Part shown: piece after piece, positions 46,274 through 55,378 of the stretch | Layout: each line of letters opens with the position of its first letter | How positions within the stretch are numbered: the stretch's first letter is position 1 | From: Tsukamurella sputi | GTDB taxonomy: Bacteria; Actinomycetota; Actinomycetes; Mycobacteriales; Mycobacteriaceae | Length of the DNA stretch: 64,000 nucleotides | Direction of reading: 5' to 3' | NCBI RefSeq assembly: GCF_007858445.1 | Contig: NZ_VIGV01000001.1 | Coordinates: forward strand, 992,001-1,056,000 | Program-made: the position numbers and the translations under genes | Notes under the pieces: model-generated | Databases searched by the model: none | What the model saw: only the letters and a program-made list of their open reading frames with translations | What the model was told of the DNA's origin: nothing

Positions 46274-46365
46274 GGATTAAAAATAGTCGCCCGTAGATAG
46301 CAGATCTCGAACATGCCGCGCAGATCGATCACTCCGCGCCGGATTCCAGACCGTAGATTGTCCCC

Positions 46366-46869
46366 GTGACCTTCGGATCCTTGGTGCAGTACTACGGCCC
46401 TCCTCCCGGGAGCCGCTCCGCGACGTGGATCGTCTACACCACGTTGACGGTGTACGCCGCCTACGCCGCCGCGATCACCTGGACCTGGGCAGTCAGCCCC
46501 GCATCGCGCGCCACCACCACCGCCGTCCTCATCGGCCTCTTCGTCGTCTCGACGGCGGGATGCGTTGCACAGGCGATCGGAACAGGAAGCCGGCGCGACG
46601 GCCGACCCACCTACTACGCGATGAACCGAGACGGCACATGGGTGCCGTTCGTCGCGCTCATTACGCCGCGTCGCGTCGCCACGGGGCCCGCTATCGGCGC
46701 CGCGATACTGGCGGTCCTGACCGCCGGAGTGTTCCTGCGTCACAGCGGACCCACGATGCTCGACGTCGTGGCGTTCGGGGTGTACACGGTCGCCGCGAAC
46801 GGCGCGATGGCTCTCAGCTACCGCCACGTCCGGAACTACCACCGCTCCGCACCTGTCGACCCGCAGTGA
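46366..46869 (+). CDS. Small integral membrane protein, unknown
   Basis: A 167-residue protein with four predicted membrane segments (about 20-45, 50-70, 100-122 and 128-150). GTG start at 46366. There is no recognisable motif and no operon partner. Confidence 0.6.
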   Translation: MTFGSLVQYYGPPPGSRSATWIVYTTLTVYAAYAAAITWTWAVSPASRATTTAVLIGLFVVSTAGCVAQAIGTGSRRDGRPTYYAMNRDGTWVPFVALITPRRVATGPAIGAAILAVLTAGVFLRHSGPTMLDVVAFGVYTVAANGAMALSYRHVRNYHRSAPVDPQ

Positions 46870-46963
46870 CGTCGGACACATTCGCCACTCCCCGGAATCA
46901 CTGGGACCGCGGTCCGGTTGTAGCGTGCAGAACCGACGACCTCCGCTGGAAGGGACCACCCCC

Positions 46964-47584
46964 ATGGGACAGAACAACACCGCACGTGACCTCGGACTTC
47001 TCGCCCTGCGCACGGCCGTGGGCGGCGCGCTCGCGTACCACGGCTCGCAGAAGCTGTTCGGGTGGTTCGGCGGCCACGGCCTCGAGGCCACCGGCCAGGG
47101 CTTCGAGTCGATGGGCTTCGCGCCCGGCAAGCCGAACGCCGCCCTCGCCGGCGCGGGCGAACTAGCCGGTGCCGCGCTCGCGCTCGGCGCCGCGACCCCG
47201 CTGGCCGCGGCCGGCGGCGTGGGCGCGATGCTCGTCGCCGCCGAGGTGCACCGCCCGCAGGGCTTCGCAGCGCAGAGCGGTGGCAACGAGTACCCGATCA
47301 CCCTCGGTGTCGCCGCCGCCGCGCTGGCTCTGACCGGCCCCGGCAAGTACTCCGTCGACCACCTGCTGGGCGATCGCCTGAACAAGCCGTGGCTCGCCGT
47401 GGTCGCGCTCGGCGGCGCCGTCGCCGGCGGCGCGATCACCATCGCCCGCCGCAACGCCGCACTCGCGCAGGCCGAGGCCGTCTCGGAGGAGATCGAGAAG
47501 GAGTCCGCGGAGGGCGATGTCATCCTCGGCGATTACGACCCGGAGACGGGCAAGAACGACGGCGCGGACAAGCTCATCAAGTAG
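46964..47584 (+). CDS. DoxX-family membrane protein
   Basis: A 206-residue DoxX/SURF4-like protein: LRTAVGGALAYHGSQKLFGWFGG near the N-terminus and four membrane segments, then an acidic C-terminal tail. Some family members work with thiol or oxidative-stress systems. ATG at 46964 follows GGAAGGG; the in-frame start at 46925 is rejected. Confidence 0.82.
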   Translation: MGQNNTARDLGLLALRTAVGGALAYHGSQKLFGWFGGHGLEATGQGFESMGFAPGKPNAALAGAGELAGAALALGAATPLAAAGGVGAMLVAAEVHRPQGFAAQSGGNEYPITLGVAAAALALTGPGKYSVDHLLGDRLNKPWLAVVALGGAVAGGAITIARRNAALAQAEAVSEEIEKESAEGDVILGDYDPETGKNDGADKLIK

Positions 47585-47623
47585 TCCCCGCCGCCGCGGC
47601 ACTCACCGGCCGCGAGAAGTCGA

Positions 47624-47659
47624 ACGCCGCCGGACCCCTCACCCTGGGTCCGGCGGCGT
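47624..47659. terminator. Bidirectional terminator between the DoxX gene and efeB
   Basis: Arms 47624-47637 and 47646-47659 form a perfect 14-bp stem around an 8-base loop (CTCACCCT), between convergent genes. Confidence 0.85.
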
Positions 47660-47666
47660 CGTCGTA

Positions 47667-48929
47667 CTACCGGAACAGGCCGGCGCCCAGGAAATCCGAG
47701 TCACCGCGCACCCCGGGGACGGCGAAGAAGTAGCCGCCGCCGAAGGGGGTCACGTAATCGGTGAGCGGCTCGTCGATCAGGCGCTTCTGCACCGCCTCGA
47801 ACTGCGCCTCCACGTCCTGCTGGAAGCAGAGGAAGACGTGGCCGCAGGCCATGTTGCCGTTCATGTCCAGCCCCAGGTCGTAGTTGTACGACCGGCGCAC
47901 CAGGCGCTGCTTCTCCGTCTTCTCGCCCTCACGCGGGTTCGCCAGACGGATGTGCGAGTCCATGGGGATCACGTCGCCCTCGGGGTCGGCGGCGAAGTCG
48001 GGCTCGTCGGCCTCGGCCGCACCGTCGAGCGGGGCGCCCGAATCGCGCCGGCGGCCGAACATGCCCTCCTGCTCCGCGATCGAGACGCGGTCCCAGAACT
48101 CGACCAGCATCCGGATCAGCCGCACCACGAAGTACGTGCCGCCGTGCGCCCAGGCCGGCTCTCCGCCACCGGTCACCCAGATCAGCTCCTCGGCCTGCGA
48201 GCCGACGGGATTGGCGCTGCCGTCCTTGAAGCCCAGCAGGTTGCGCGAAGACCCCTCCGGCCGCGGGGGCGCGCCGTAGCCCTGCATCTTCCACCGCAGC
48301 TGCATCGAGCCGCGCGTGTGCTTGGCGATGTCGCGCAGCGCGTGGTGCACGGTGTCGGGGTTGTTGGCGCACAACTGAAGCACCAGGTCGCCGTGCATCT
48401 GCGCGGGATCGGGCTGGTCGTTGGGGAAGACCGTCATCGGCTTGAGCTTCGCCGGCTTCTTCCCGCCGAGTCCGAAGCGGTCGTCGAACAGCGACGCGCC
48501 CACGCCGAGGGTGATCGTCAGCCCGTCGGCCGGGACCACGGGCCCCAGCACCGCGCTGTCCGACGGCGCCTTCCCCACGCCGAGGTTCGCCGGAGTGCCG
48601 CCCGCGGTGAGGAACCGCGCACGGTCGGTGATGGTGCGCAGCAGCCGCTCCAGCCCTGCGCGGTCGGTGATCACGTCGAACGCCGCGACCATGAGCGCCG
48701 CCTGCTTCTCCGCCGGCGGCGGCGTCAGGATGCCCGACTGGTGCTCGCCCTCGAACGGGTAGGAATCGCGCACCGTCGGACCGGAGGACTGTGCGGCATC
48801 GCTGCGCGCGCCCCCGGCCAGCACACCGCCGACGGCGGCGACGCCCACGGCGCCCACCGCCGCGCCCTGCAGGAACCTCCGCCGGCCGGTTCCGGACTCC
48901 TCCGCCGGACGCTGATCGTTATCGCTCAT
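47667..48929 (-). CDS. efeB: Dye-decolorizing heme peroxidase EfeB, Tat-exported
   Basis: A 420-residue DyP-type peroxidase of the EfeUOB iron-uptake system, exported folded with heme by the Tat pathway: twin-arginine RRRFLQG at residues 16-22 before a hydrophobic stretch. The family motif GFKDGSANP carries the distal Asp. EfeB is thought to oxidise Fe2+ or release iron from heme for EfeU. Its ATG overlaps the stop of the fused efeUO gene by 11 bases. Confidence 0.93.
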   Translation of the reverse strand: MSDNDQRPAEESGTGRRRFLQGAAVGAVGVAAVGGVLAGGARSDAAQSSGPTVRDSYPFEGEHQSGILTPPPAEKQAALMVAAFDVITDRAGLERLLRTITDRARFLTAGGTPANLGVGKAPSDSAVLGPVVPADGLTITLGVGASLFDDRFGLGGKKPAKLKPMTVFPNDQPDPAQMHGDLVLQLCANNPDTVHHALRDIAKHTRGSMQLRWKMQGYGAPPRPEGSSRNLLGFKDGSANPVGSQAEELIWVTGGGEPAWAHGGTYFVVRLIRMLVEFWDRVSIAEQEGMFGRRRDSGAPLDGAAEADEPDFAADPEGDVIPMDSHIRLANPREGEKTEKQRLVRRSYNYDLGLDMNGNMACGHVFLCFQQDVEAQFEAVQKRLIDEPLTDYVTPFGGGYFFAVPGVRGDSDFLGAGLFR

Positions 48930-50952
48930 GCTTGGGGATCTCCAGGAGGTTGGGCACGGCGGACAGGGTCTCGAGAGCCTGTCCGACGGTGCCGTTGATC
49001 TTCTGCCGCAGCGCCAGCGCGGGCTGTTCGAGCGGCGGGTAGGAACCGTCGGGCCGCTTCACCGCGTCGAGGGCCTTCACGATGTCGTCGAGCTCGCGAC
49101 GGGCCGTGGGCAGCAGGTCCGGCACGCGCGGCGCGAGCAGCGGCTCGAGCACGCGGAGCACGGCGCGGGTGGCCTCGACATCGGCGGCGGTCGCCGCGTA
49201 ACCGGCGTGCGCGCCCTGGTCGCTGACGCCCGTGAGGTGATCGCGCAGGGCGTCCTCGAGGATCTCCTGCGCACGCTTGGTGAGCGTGATCGGATCGCCC
49301 GCGATCTCGTCGGTGCGCAGGTCCTTGCGCACCGTGGCCAGCGCCTCCAGGGTCTTGTCGACCTGTGCCGTCAGCGCCGCCGACGGTTCGCCGCCGTACA
49401 GTCCGTGCTCGATCCGCCGGATGCCGGAGAACTCCGGATCGCGCACCCCGTCGGCGAAGCCGTCGGGCAGGCCGGCGACGGCGGTGCCCGCCGCGCCGAA
49501 GCTGTTGTACGAGGCGCCGACCTTCTCCCAGGCGGTCATCGCGTCGAGCCAGGCCGCCTTCGCGCCCGCGGTGTCGCCGCCACCGAGCGCGCCCTTGACG
49601 CGGGCGAGCGCCGATTCGACGGCGGGGAGCACCGTCAGCACGTAGTCCTGGTACTTCGCATTCGCGCCGTCGAGATCGCCCTTGGTGACCCGCGCGACGG
49701 GCTTCGGCGCGTCGGCCCCGCCACCGGAGACGGTGAACTGCTCGGAACGGGTCTCCTTCTGGCCGGCGAGGTAACAGACGAACTGGTAGCCGCCGCCCCC
49801 CAGAGTCGCCGACAGGTCCGCAGTGGTGGCCGGTCCGAGGGTCTCGATCTCGCCGACGACGGCGCCGCCGCTGTCGACGAGCGTGATCTCGCCGGACTTG
49901 CCGGACTTGTTGGTGACGGTGATGCGCTGCTGCCCGGCGGAGGCGCCCGTGAAGCCCTTGGCGCAGGTGGCCTCCGTGACGGTGACGGCGCCCGCGGCGG
50001 CCGGCTTGGCCGGGAGGATCGCGATGATCAGGCCCGCCACCAGCAGCGGCACCAGCACGACGACGGCGGCCGCGAGCCCGGTGCGCGTGCCCGCGAGGCG
50101 CGCGGCCCAGGCCTCGAACCGGCCCTTCTCCTCCGGCGTCGCCGGCGCGGGCTTCGTGCCGAGGAACAGTCCGAGCACGATCACCAGGTAGGCGAGCCAC
50201 GCGAACACCTGGAGCACCGTCATCTTGGGCGCCAGGTTGGTGATGCCGCCGATCAGCGCGACCCACCACGAGTCGGTGCTGATACTGCGCGTCAGGTCGA
50301 AGGCGATCCACGAGCGGCCGGGGAGGATTCCGGCGTTCTGCAGATCACCGAGGCCATAGGCGAGCACGCCCGCGGCCACCACGATGAGCAGGATCGCCGT
50401 GTACCGGAAGAAGGTGCCCAGGTTCAGGCGCACCGCCTGCCGGTAGAGCAGTACACAGATCCCGAAGGCGACCGCGAGGCCCAGGGCCGCACCGACGGCC
50501 GGGCCCACCGCATCGCCCGAGGCGCGCGCGGCGGTCCACAGGAACAGCGTGGTCTCCAGCCCCTCGCGCGCGACGGCGAAGAAGGCGGTGAGCACCAGCG
50601 CACCCGCGCCGAGCGCCATCGCGGTCTCGACGTCGCCGCGCAGCCCCTTGGACAGGGACGCCGCGGTGCGCCGCATCCAGAAGATCATCATCGTCACGAG
50701 CAGCACCGCGAGCACGCTCAGCGTGCCCGCGACGACCTCGCGCGCCGTGGCCGACAGTTCCGACGTGGTGAAGGTCAGCACCGCGCCGAAACTCACCGAC
50801 AACGAGGCCGCGCCGAGCGCGCCCAACCACACCGGCACCCGCGAACCGCCCGACTTCTTCACGGCGGCGAGCAGGATGCTCACGATCAGTCCCGCTTCCA
50901 GACCTTCACGCAGGCCGATGAGGAAGTTCGGGACGGCATCACCCCAGTTCAT
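48919..50952 (-). CDS. Fused EfeU permease / EfeO periplasmic iron-binding protein
   Basis: A 677-residue fusion. Residues 1-280 are an FTR1-type iron permease with two REGLE iron motifs (15-19 and 129-133). After a membrane segment at about 310, residues 330-425 resemble the EfeO cupredoxin domain and 430-677 the M75/imelysin domain. In the M75 domain the usual HRIE motif reads RRIE, so one metal ligand may be lost. ATG at 50952 is chosen; the track frame from 50988 begins with TTG. An IdeR-like box covers the promoter. Confidence 0.88.
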   Translation of the reverse strand: MNWGDAVPNFLIGLREGLEAGLIVSILLAAVKKSGGSRVPVWLGALGAASLSVSFGAVLTFTTSELSATAREVVAGTLSVLAVLLVTMMIFWMRRTAASLSKGLRGDVETAMALGAGALVLTAFFAVAREGLETTLFLWTAARASGDAVGPAVGAALGLAVAFGICVLLYRQAVRLNLGTFFRYTAILLIVVAAGVLAYGLGDLQNAGILPGRSWIAFDLTRSISTDSWWVALIGGITNLAPKMTVLQVFAWLAYLVIVLGLFLGTKPAPATPEEKGRFEAWAARLAGTRTGLAAAVVVLVPLLVAGLIIAILPAKPAAAGAVTVTEATCAKGFTGASAGQQRITVTNKSGKSGEITLVDSGGAVVGEIETLGPATTADLSATLGGGGYQFVCYLAGQKETRSEQFTVSGGGADAPKPVARVTKGDLDGANAKYQDYVLTVLPAVESALARVKGALGGGDTAGAKAAWLDAMTAWEKVGASYNSFGAAGTAVAGLPDGFADGVRDPEFSGIRRIEHGLYGGEPSAALTAQVDKTLEALATVRKDLRTDEIAGDPITLTKRAQEILEDALRDHLTGVSDQGAHAGYAATAADVEATRAVLRVLEPLLAPRVPDLLPTARRELDDIVKALDAVKRPDGSYPPLEQPALALRQKINGTVGQALETLSAVPNLLEIPKHER

Positions 50953-50957
50953 CCCTA

Positions 50958-50976
50958 GAAGGTAAGGCACGCCTAT
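50958..50976. promoter_or_regulatory. IdeR/DtxR iron-box candidate upstream of efeUO
   Basis: Read on the minus strand, ATAGGCGTGCCTTACCTTC matches the 19-base iron-box consensus TWAGGTWAGSCTWACCTWA at about 13 positions. It ends 6 bases before the efeUO ATG, where a repressor would block transcription under iron sufficiency. Confidence 0.6.
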
Positions 50977-51018
50977 GGCAGACCACAAAGTGATGCCTAC
51001 CCTCAGGGCGGTTTGGGC

Positions 51019-51891
51019 TCATTTCAGCAGTTTGGACATCCGACGGTCCGCCAGCACCTTGCCGCCCGTCTGGCAGGTGGCGCAGTACTGGAAGGACCGG
51101 TCCGCGAAGGAGACCTCGCGCACCGTGTCACCGCAGACGGGGCACGGGCTGCCGGTGCGGGCGTGCACCTTCATCCCCGAGCGCTTCTCCGCCTTGAGCG
51201 TGGCCACGTGCTGCCCCACGGACCGCTGCACGGCGTCCTCGAGCTCGGATCGCATGGCGGCGTACAGGGCATCGGCCTGCGCCTCGTCGAGCGATTTCGC
51301 CGCGGCGAAGGGCGACAGCTTGGCGGTGTGCAGGATCTCGTCGGAGTAGGCGTTGCCGATGCCGGCGATGGTGCGCTGATCGCGCAGCAGGGTCTTGAGC
51401 TGGGCGCGCGAGCCGGCGAGGATCGCGCCGAACTCGTCGCGGGTGACGGCCAGCGCGTCGGGCCCGAGCGTCGCGACCATCTCGATCTCCTGCGGATCGT
51501 GCACGATCCACACCGCGAGCCGCTTCTGCGTGCCCGCCTCGGTGAGATCGAACCCCTCGCCCTCCGGCCCGACGTGCACGCGGAGCGCGATCGGCGACTT
51601 GCCGCCGGGTTTGAGCGGGGTCGGCGAGAGCTTGTCGGACCAGCGCAGCCAGCCGGCCCGGGAGAGGTGCACGACGAGGGCGAGGGCCTCGTCGGCCTTG
51701 CGCAGGTCGAGGATGAAGTACTTGCCGATCCGGCGGGTGCCGGTGACGGTGGCCCCGACCAGATCGTGCGGGCCCGGCGCGTAGGTCTTGAGCACGGACA
51801 GGGCGGCCACGTCGACCCGCCGGACCTGCGTGCCGACGGCCTTGGCGCCCACGTAGTCCGCGATCGCGGTGATCTCGGGAAGCTCCGGCAT
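51019..51891 (-). CDS. Fpg/Nei-family DNA glycosylase
   Basis: Base-excision-repair glycosylase/AP lyase, 290 residues. N-terminal MPELPE gives the catalytic Pro2/Glu3; an H2TH region (GIGNAYSDEIL) and a C-terminal zinc finger with CPVCG and CATC follow. In M. tuberculosis the gene at this position (Rv0944) is recalled as a truncated Fpg-like protein; here it is full length. Substrate preference (oxidised purine or pyrimidine) cannot be read. Confidence 0.88.
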   Translation of the reverse strand: MPELPEITAIADYVGAKAVGTQVRRVDVAALSVLKTYAPGPHDLVGATVTGTRRIGKYFILDLRKADEALALVVHLSRAGWLRWSDKLSPTPLKPGGKSPIALRVHVGPEGEGFDLTEAGTQKRLAVWIVHDPQEIEMVATLGPDALAVTRDEFGAILAGSRAQLKTLLRDQRTIAGIGNAYSDEILHTAKLSPFAAAKSLDEAQADALYAAMRSELEDAVQRSVGQHVATLKAEKRSGMKVHARTGSPCPVCGDTVREVSFADRSFQYCATCQTGGKVLADRRMSKLLK

Positions 51892-51913
51892 GGCTCCAAT
51901 CTAATGTGGGGGT

Positions 51914-52666
51914 ATGACCTTCTTCGGCCGTTCCGACGGTGGCGCCCTGTCCGACATCGAGCTCGCGGCCGAGATCGCCGACGGTGCCGGGCGGATCCTG
52001 CAGGCCATCCGGCACGGTTCCCTGCTCGACGACGGGGTGCTGGGCGACACGGGCGACCGCCTCGCGCAGGCCTGGATCGCGCGCGTCCTGCGCCGGTACC
52101 GCCCCCAGGACGCGGTGCTCTCGGAGGAGGCCGAGGATTCCGCGGCGCGCCTGTCGGCGGAGCGCGTGTGGGTCATCGATCCCCTGGACGGCACCCGCGA
52201 CTACTCGGCGCACCGCCCGGACTACGCGGTGCACGTCGCGCTCACACAGAACGGCCGGCCGGTGCACAGCGCCGTCTCGCTGCCCGCGATGGGCCGGGTG
52301 TTCCGCTCGGACACCGTCACCGCGCCCACCGGCGCCCTGACGGGCAATCTCGCGCTGTCGCGCAGTCGCGCGACGCCGGGCATGTTCCGGGTCGCCGAGC
52401 AGCTGGGGCTCACTCCGGTCTCGCTCGGCTCCGCGGGCGTGAAGACGATGGCCGTCGTCACCGGGCAGGTCGACGTGTACCTGCACGCGGGCGGCCAGTA
52501 CGAGTGGGACTCGTGCGCGCCGGTCGGCGTCGCGCGGGCCGCGGGGCTGCACTGCTCGCGCCTCGACGGCTCCGAGCTCACCTACAACAACCCCGACCCG
52601 TACCTCCCCGACCTGGTCGTCTGCCGCCCGGAGCTGGCCGAGAAGGTGCTCGCAGCGCTGAACTGA
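51914..52666 (+). CDS. cysQ: Inositol-monophosphatase-family enzyme, CysQ-like PAP phosphatase
   Basis: A 250-residue Mg2+-dependent, Li+-sensitive-type phosphatase with metal motifs SEEAED (70-75) and DPLDGTRDY (89-97), and a C-terminal WDSCAPV. The tail LHCSRLDGS...PYLPDLVVCRPE resembles mycobacterial CysQ, which removes 3'-phosphoadenosine 5'-phosphate left by PAPS-using enzymes. That would serve the Stf0 reaction 20 kb away. A histidinol-phosphate or inositol phosphatase role cannot be excluded. Confidence 0.8.
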   Translation: MTFFGRSDGGALSDIELAAEIADGAGRILQAIRHGSLLDDGVLGDTGDRLAQAWIARVLRRYRPQDAVLSEEAEDSAARLSAERVWVIDPLDGTRDYSAHRPDYAVHVALTQNGRPVHSAVSLPAMGRVFRSDTVTAPTGALTGNLALSRSRATPGMFRVAEQLGLTPVSLGSAGVKTMAVVTGQVDVYLHAGGQYEWDSCAPVGVARAAGLHCSRLDGSELTYNNPDPYLPDLVVCRPELAEKVLAALN

Positions 52667-52734
52667 TCGCGCTCTCCGCGCGCGTCTCGGTCGCATGCGC
52701 TGCCGCCCGCCCGGAAGGCTGGTAGGACAGCATC

Positions 52735-52998
52735 GTGACCTCCGCAGAGAACTCCGGCGTCTTCCGGCGCAGCGACGGTGCCCGCACCAGCGTCCGCAAC
52801 GACCTCACCGACCTCGCGCCGCTGGTGATCGTCGACGGGCACTTCCCCGACGACGTACCGGTCGACGCCGGCGCCGCGCGCTGCGACATCGAGGACTACG
52901 ACCCGCGCAGCCTCGTCGGCACGACGGGGCTCGTGATCCGGCGAGCGAGTGCGCCCGCCTTCGGAACGTGGGAACGCCTCGAGGCCTGGCCGGCCTGA
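52735..52998 (+). CDS. Small protein of unknown function
   Basis: An 87-residue protein, GTG start at 52735 with GGTAGGA upstream. Rich in Asp, Arg and Ala, without signal peptide or membrane segment. No family recognised. Confidence 0.5.
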   Translation: MTSAENSGVFRRSDGARTSVRNDLTDLAPLVIVDGHFPDDVPVDAGAARCDIEDYDPRSLVGTTGLVIRRASAPAFGTWERLEAWPA

Positions 52999-53082
52999 CC
53001 ACGAGGTGAAGGCTGTGTGACGGATCGGCGAACCCGTGCGGCTCCGATTGCCGCGGACGCGCCGATGCGAGATCGTTACGCC

Positions 53083-53835
53083 ATGAAACGAATCGCTGTG
53101 GGAGCCGTCGCCGCCGTCCTGGTCGCCGGGACGGCGACCGTCGCCGCCGGGCCCGCCTCCGCGTGGGGCGTCGAGGGCCACCGGATCGTCGCCGACGTCG
53201 CCCAGGCCGAACTCACCCCGACCGCTGCGGCGCAGGCCACGTCCCTCCTCGACGGCGGGAACCTCGCGAGCGTCGCGTCGTGGGCGGACGACACGCGATC
53301 GGCCGCCACCGCACCCTGGCACTACATCAACATGGGCGAGAACGGCTGCAAGTACAACGCCGGGGTGAACGGCAACGGCGGCAGCAACGTCATCGACGCC
53401 ATCCGGAATCAGACCGCGATCCTCGCCGACCGGAGCAAGTCCCGCACCGACCGTGCGAACGCCCTGAAGTACCTCGTCCACTTCGTCGGCGACATCGAGC
53501 AGCCCTTGCACACCGGCTACGCCAAGGATCGCGGCGGCAACAGCACCGTCGTGACCTACAACGGGAAGTCGACGAACCTGCACGCGCTGTGGGACTCGGG
53601 CCTGCTCACCGCCGCCACGCCGGCCGCGGTGGCCGCCCTGCCCGCACCGGATCCCGGCAGCACCGACCCTGTGGCCTGGGCCGAGGCGAGCTGCGACATC
53701 GCCGTCACGGTGTACCCGGCGTCGTCCACGATCGACTCCGCGTACGTCGCGAAGTACACGCCCGTCCTGGAGAAGCAACTGCGCCTCGGCGGCGCCCGGT
53801 TGGCCCGCCTGCTCAACGGCGTCTTGACCGCCTGA
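53083..53835 (+). CDS. Secreted S1/P1-type nuclease
   Basis: Exported zinc nuclease, 250 residues. Signal peptide 1-27 with ASA cleavage, leaving Trp28 as the mature N-terminus; in this family that Trp binds the tri-zinc cluster. Other metal motifs are EGHRIVADVA, WADD, WHYIN, HFVGDIEQPLH and HALWD. These enzymes cut single-stranded DNA and RNA or release 3'-phosphate. ATG 53083 is chosen because it gives the proper signal peptide. Two Cys in the mature part may pair. Confidence 0.88.
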   Translation: MKRIAVGAVAAVLVAGTATVAAGPASAWGVEGHRIVADVAQAELTPTAAAQATSLLDGGNLASVASWADDTRSAATAPWHYINMGENGCKYNAGVNGNGGSNVIDAIRNQTAILADRSKSRTDRANALKYLVHFVGDIEQPLHTGYAKDRGGNSTVVTYNGKSTNLHALWDSGLLTAATPAAVAALPAPDPGSTDPVAWAEASCDIAVTVYPASSTIDSAYVAKYTPVLEKQLRLGGARLARLLNGVLTA

Positions 53836-53856
53836 CGGCGAGCGGCCGCGGGGAGT

Positions 53857-54615
53857 CTACGGCCGACGGAGCAGGTAGACGTCCATGATCCAGCCGTGCT
53901 GCTCGCGCGCCTCGGCGCGGGTGCGGGCGATGCGCTCCCCCACCTCGCCGACGGGACCGTCGATGAGGATCTCGGCGGGCGTGCCGAGGTAGGCGCCCCA
54001 GTAGATGTGATCGTCCGGCTCGGCGGTCTCGCGGAAGGTGCAATCGGCGTCGAGCATCACCACGGTGTTGCGGCCGTCGTCCTCGTGCAGGCGACGACCG
54101 GTGGTGATGTGGATCGGCTCGCCCACCCGGTTGAGCAGGATCGCGTGCGCGGCCGTGAGCGCCTGCACGCTCGTGATCCCGGGGATCACCCTCGGCGCCA
54201 GCGGGATCGTCGCGGACACCCGCTCGAGCACCCGCAGCGTCGAGTCGTAGAGCGACGGGTCGCCCCACACCAGGAAGCCCGCCGCGCCGCCGCCGGGGAC
54301 GTGCTCGGCGATCGCCTGCGCCAGCGCGGCGGCGCGGGCGTCGTGCCAGGCCGCGACGTTGGTGGCGTAGGCACCGTCGGGCCGGGAGGCGCCGCGTTCG
54401 GCCGAACGGTCCCGCGGCGGATCGGGGACGAGGACGACGGGGACACCGGGCGCGTACCGGTCCACGATCTCCTGCCGGATCCCGGTGAGCGTGCCCGCGG
54501 TCGGCTTGTCGAGGACGAAGAGGGCGTCCGCCTCCCGCATCGCGTCGATCGCGCCCACCGTGATGTGCCCCGGGTCGCCGGCGCCGATGCCGATGACCAG
54601 CGCGGTGCGGGTCAC
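53857..54615 (-). CDS. cobF: Precorrin-6A synthase (deacetylating)
   Basis: SAM-dependent C1-methyltransferase of the aerobic cobalamin pathway, 252 residues, with the tetrapyrrole methylase motif GIGAGDPGHITVGA near the N-terminus and GDPSLYDS and PGITSVQALTA in the middle. GTG start overlaps the stop of the preceding TetR gene by GTGA. No other cob genes are in the window; a stand-alone cobF also occurs in M. tuberculosis relatives (recalled). Confidence 0.92.
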   Translation of the reverse strand: MTRTALVIGIGAGDPGHITVGAIDAMREADALFVLDKPTAGTLTGIRQEIVDRYAPGVPVVLVPDPPRDRSAERGASRPDGAYATNVAAWHDARAAALAQAIAEHVPGGGAAGFLVWGDPSLYDSTLRVLERVSATIPLAPRVIPGITSVQALTAAHAILLNRVGEPIHITTGRRLHEDDGRNTVVMLDADCTFRETAEPDDHIYWGAYLGTPAEILIDGPVGEVGERIARTRAEAREQHGWIMDVYLLRRP

Positions 54616-55235
54616 GCGATCGGCTCGCTGTACATGTTCAGCGTGGCGGTGAGCAGGTCGATGCGGTTCTGCTTGAGAACCTCACTGTCCGGGTCGATCA
54701 CGCAGTACGACGCGGTGCCCTCGTGCACCGCGAGCAGGGCGTAGCCCAGCGCCTCGGGCTTGGTCACCCGGCGCCCGGCGGCCTCGAGGACGTGCATGAC
54801 CGTGGGGATCATGTTCGCGAGGAGCATCTGCTGCGCGTCGCGGACCGTCTGGTTGAGCTCGGGGGTGCGGGTGCACAGCGCCACGAAGTCGCCGTTGACG
54901 CGCTGCCAGCGCTCGTTGACCGGGATCGCGCGGACCGCCATCTCGATGAGCTTGCCGTAGTCGGCGCCCTGCACCACGTAGGTGTCGACGACCTTGGCCA
55001 TCACGTCCATGATCCACTGCACGTGGAAGCGCCAGACCTCGATGAACAGCTCCTCGAGGCTGGTGAAGTTCGAGTAGAAGGCACCGCGGGTGAAGCCCGC
55101 CGCCTCGCACACCATCGTGACGTTCGTCGAGCCGTAGCCGTGCTGCGCGAACACCAGGTACGCCGCGCGGATCAGCCTGCGCCGGGTCTTCGCGCGACCC
55201 TTCGGATCGTCGGTCGCCTGTAGCGCCGCGGTCAC
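54612..55235 (-). CDS. TetR-family regulator upstream of cobF
   Basis: A 207-residue TetR protein with helix-turn-helix at about residues 36-64 (VTMVCEAAGFTRGAFYSNFTSLEELF). Translationally coupled to cobF, which hints at a link, though the overlap could simply be an accident of compaction. Start codon lies near 55235. Ligand unknown. Confidence 0.82.
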   Translation of the reverse strand: MTAALQATDDPKGRAKTRRRLIRAAYLVFAQHGYGSTNVTMVCEAAGFTRGAFYSNFTSLEELFIEVWRFHVQWIMDVMAKVVDTYVVQGADYGKLIEMAVRAIPVNERWQRVNGDFVALCTRTPELNQTVRDAQQMLLANMIPTVMHVLEAAGRRVTKPEALGYALLAVHEGTASYCVIDPDSEVLKQNRIDLLTATLNMYSEPIA

Positions 55236-55378
55236 TCCGCCGTCCCCGTGGGACAGAAAACGCGTCGCTGTGTCATCCGCCCAGTGTACCCGTCGGTAGC
55301 CATCGATTCAGCGGGACTTCAGCGGTCGCCAACCGCCCGGTCCTAGCGTTGCCGACATCACGCCGTAGGAGGACCGCA

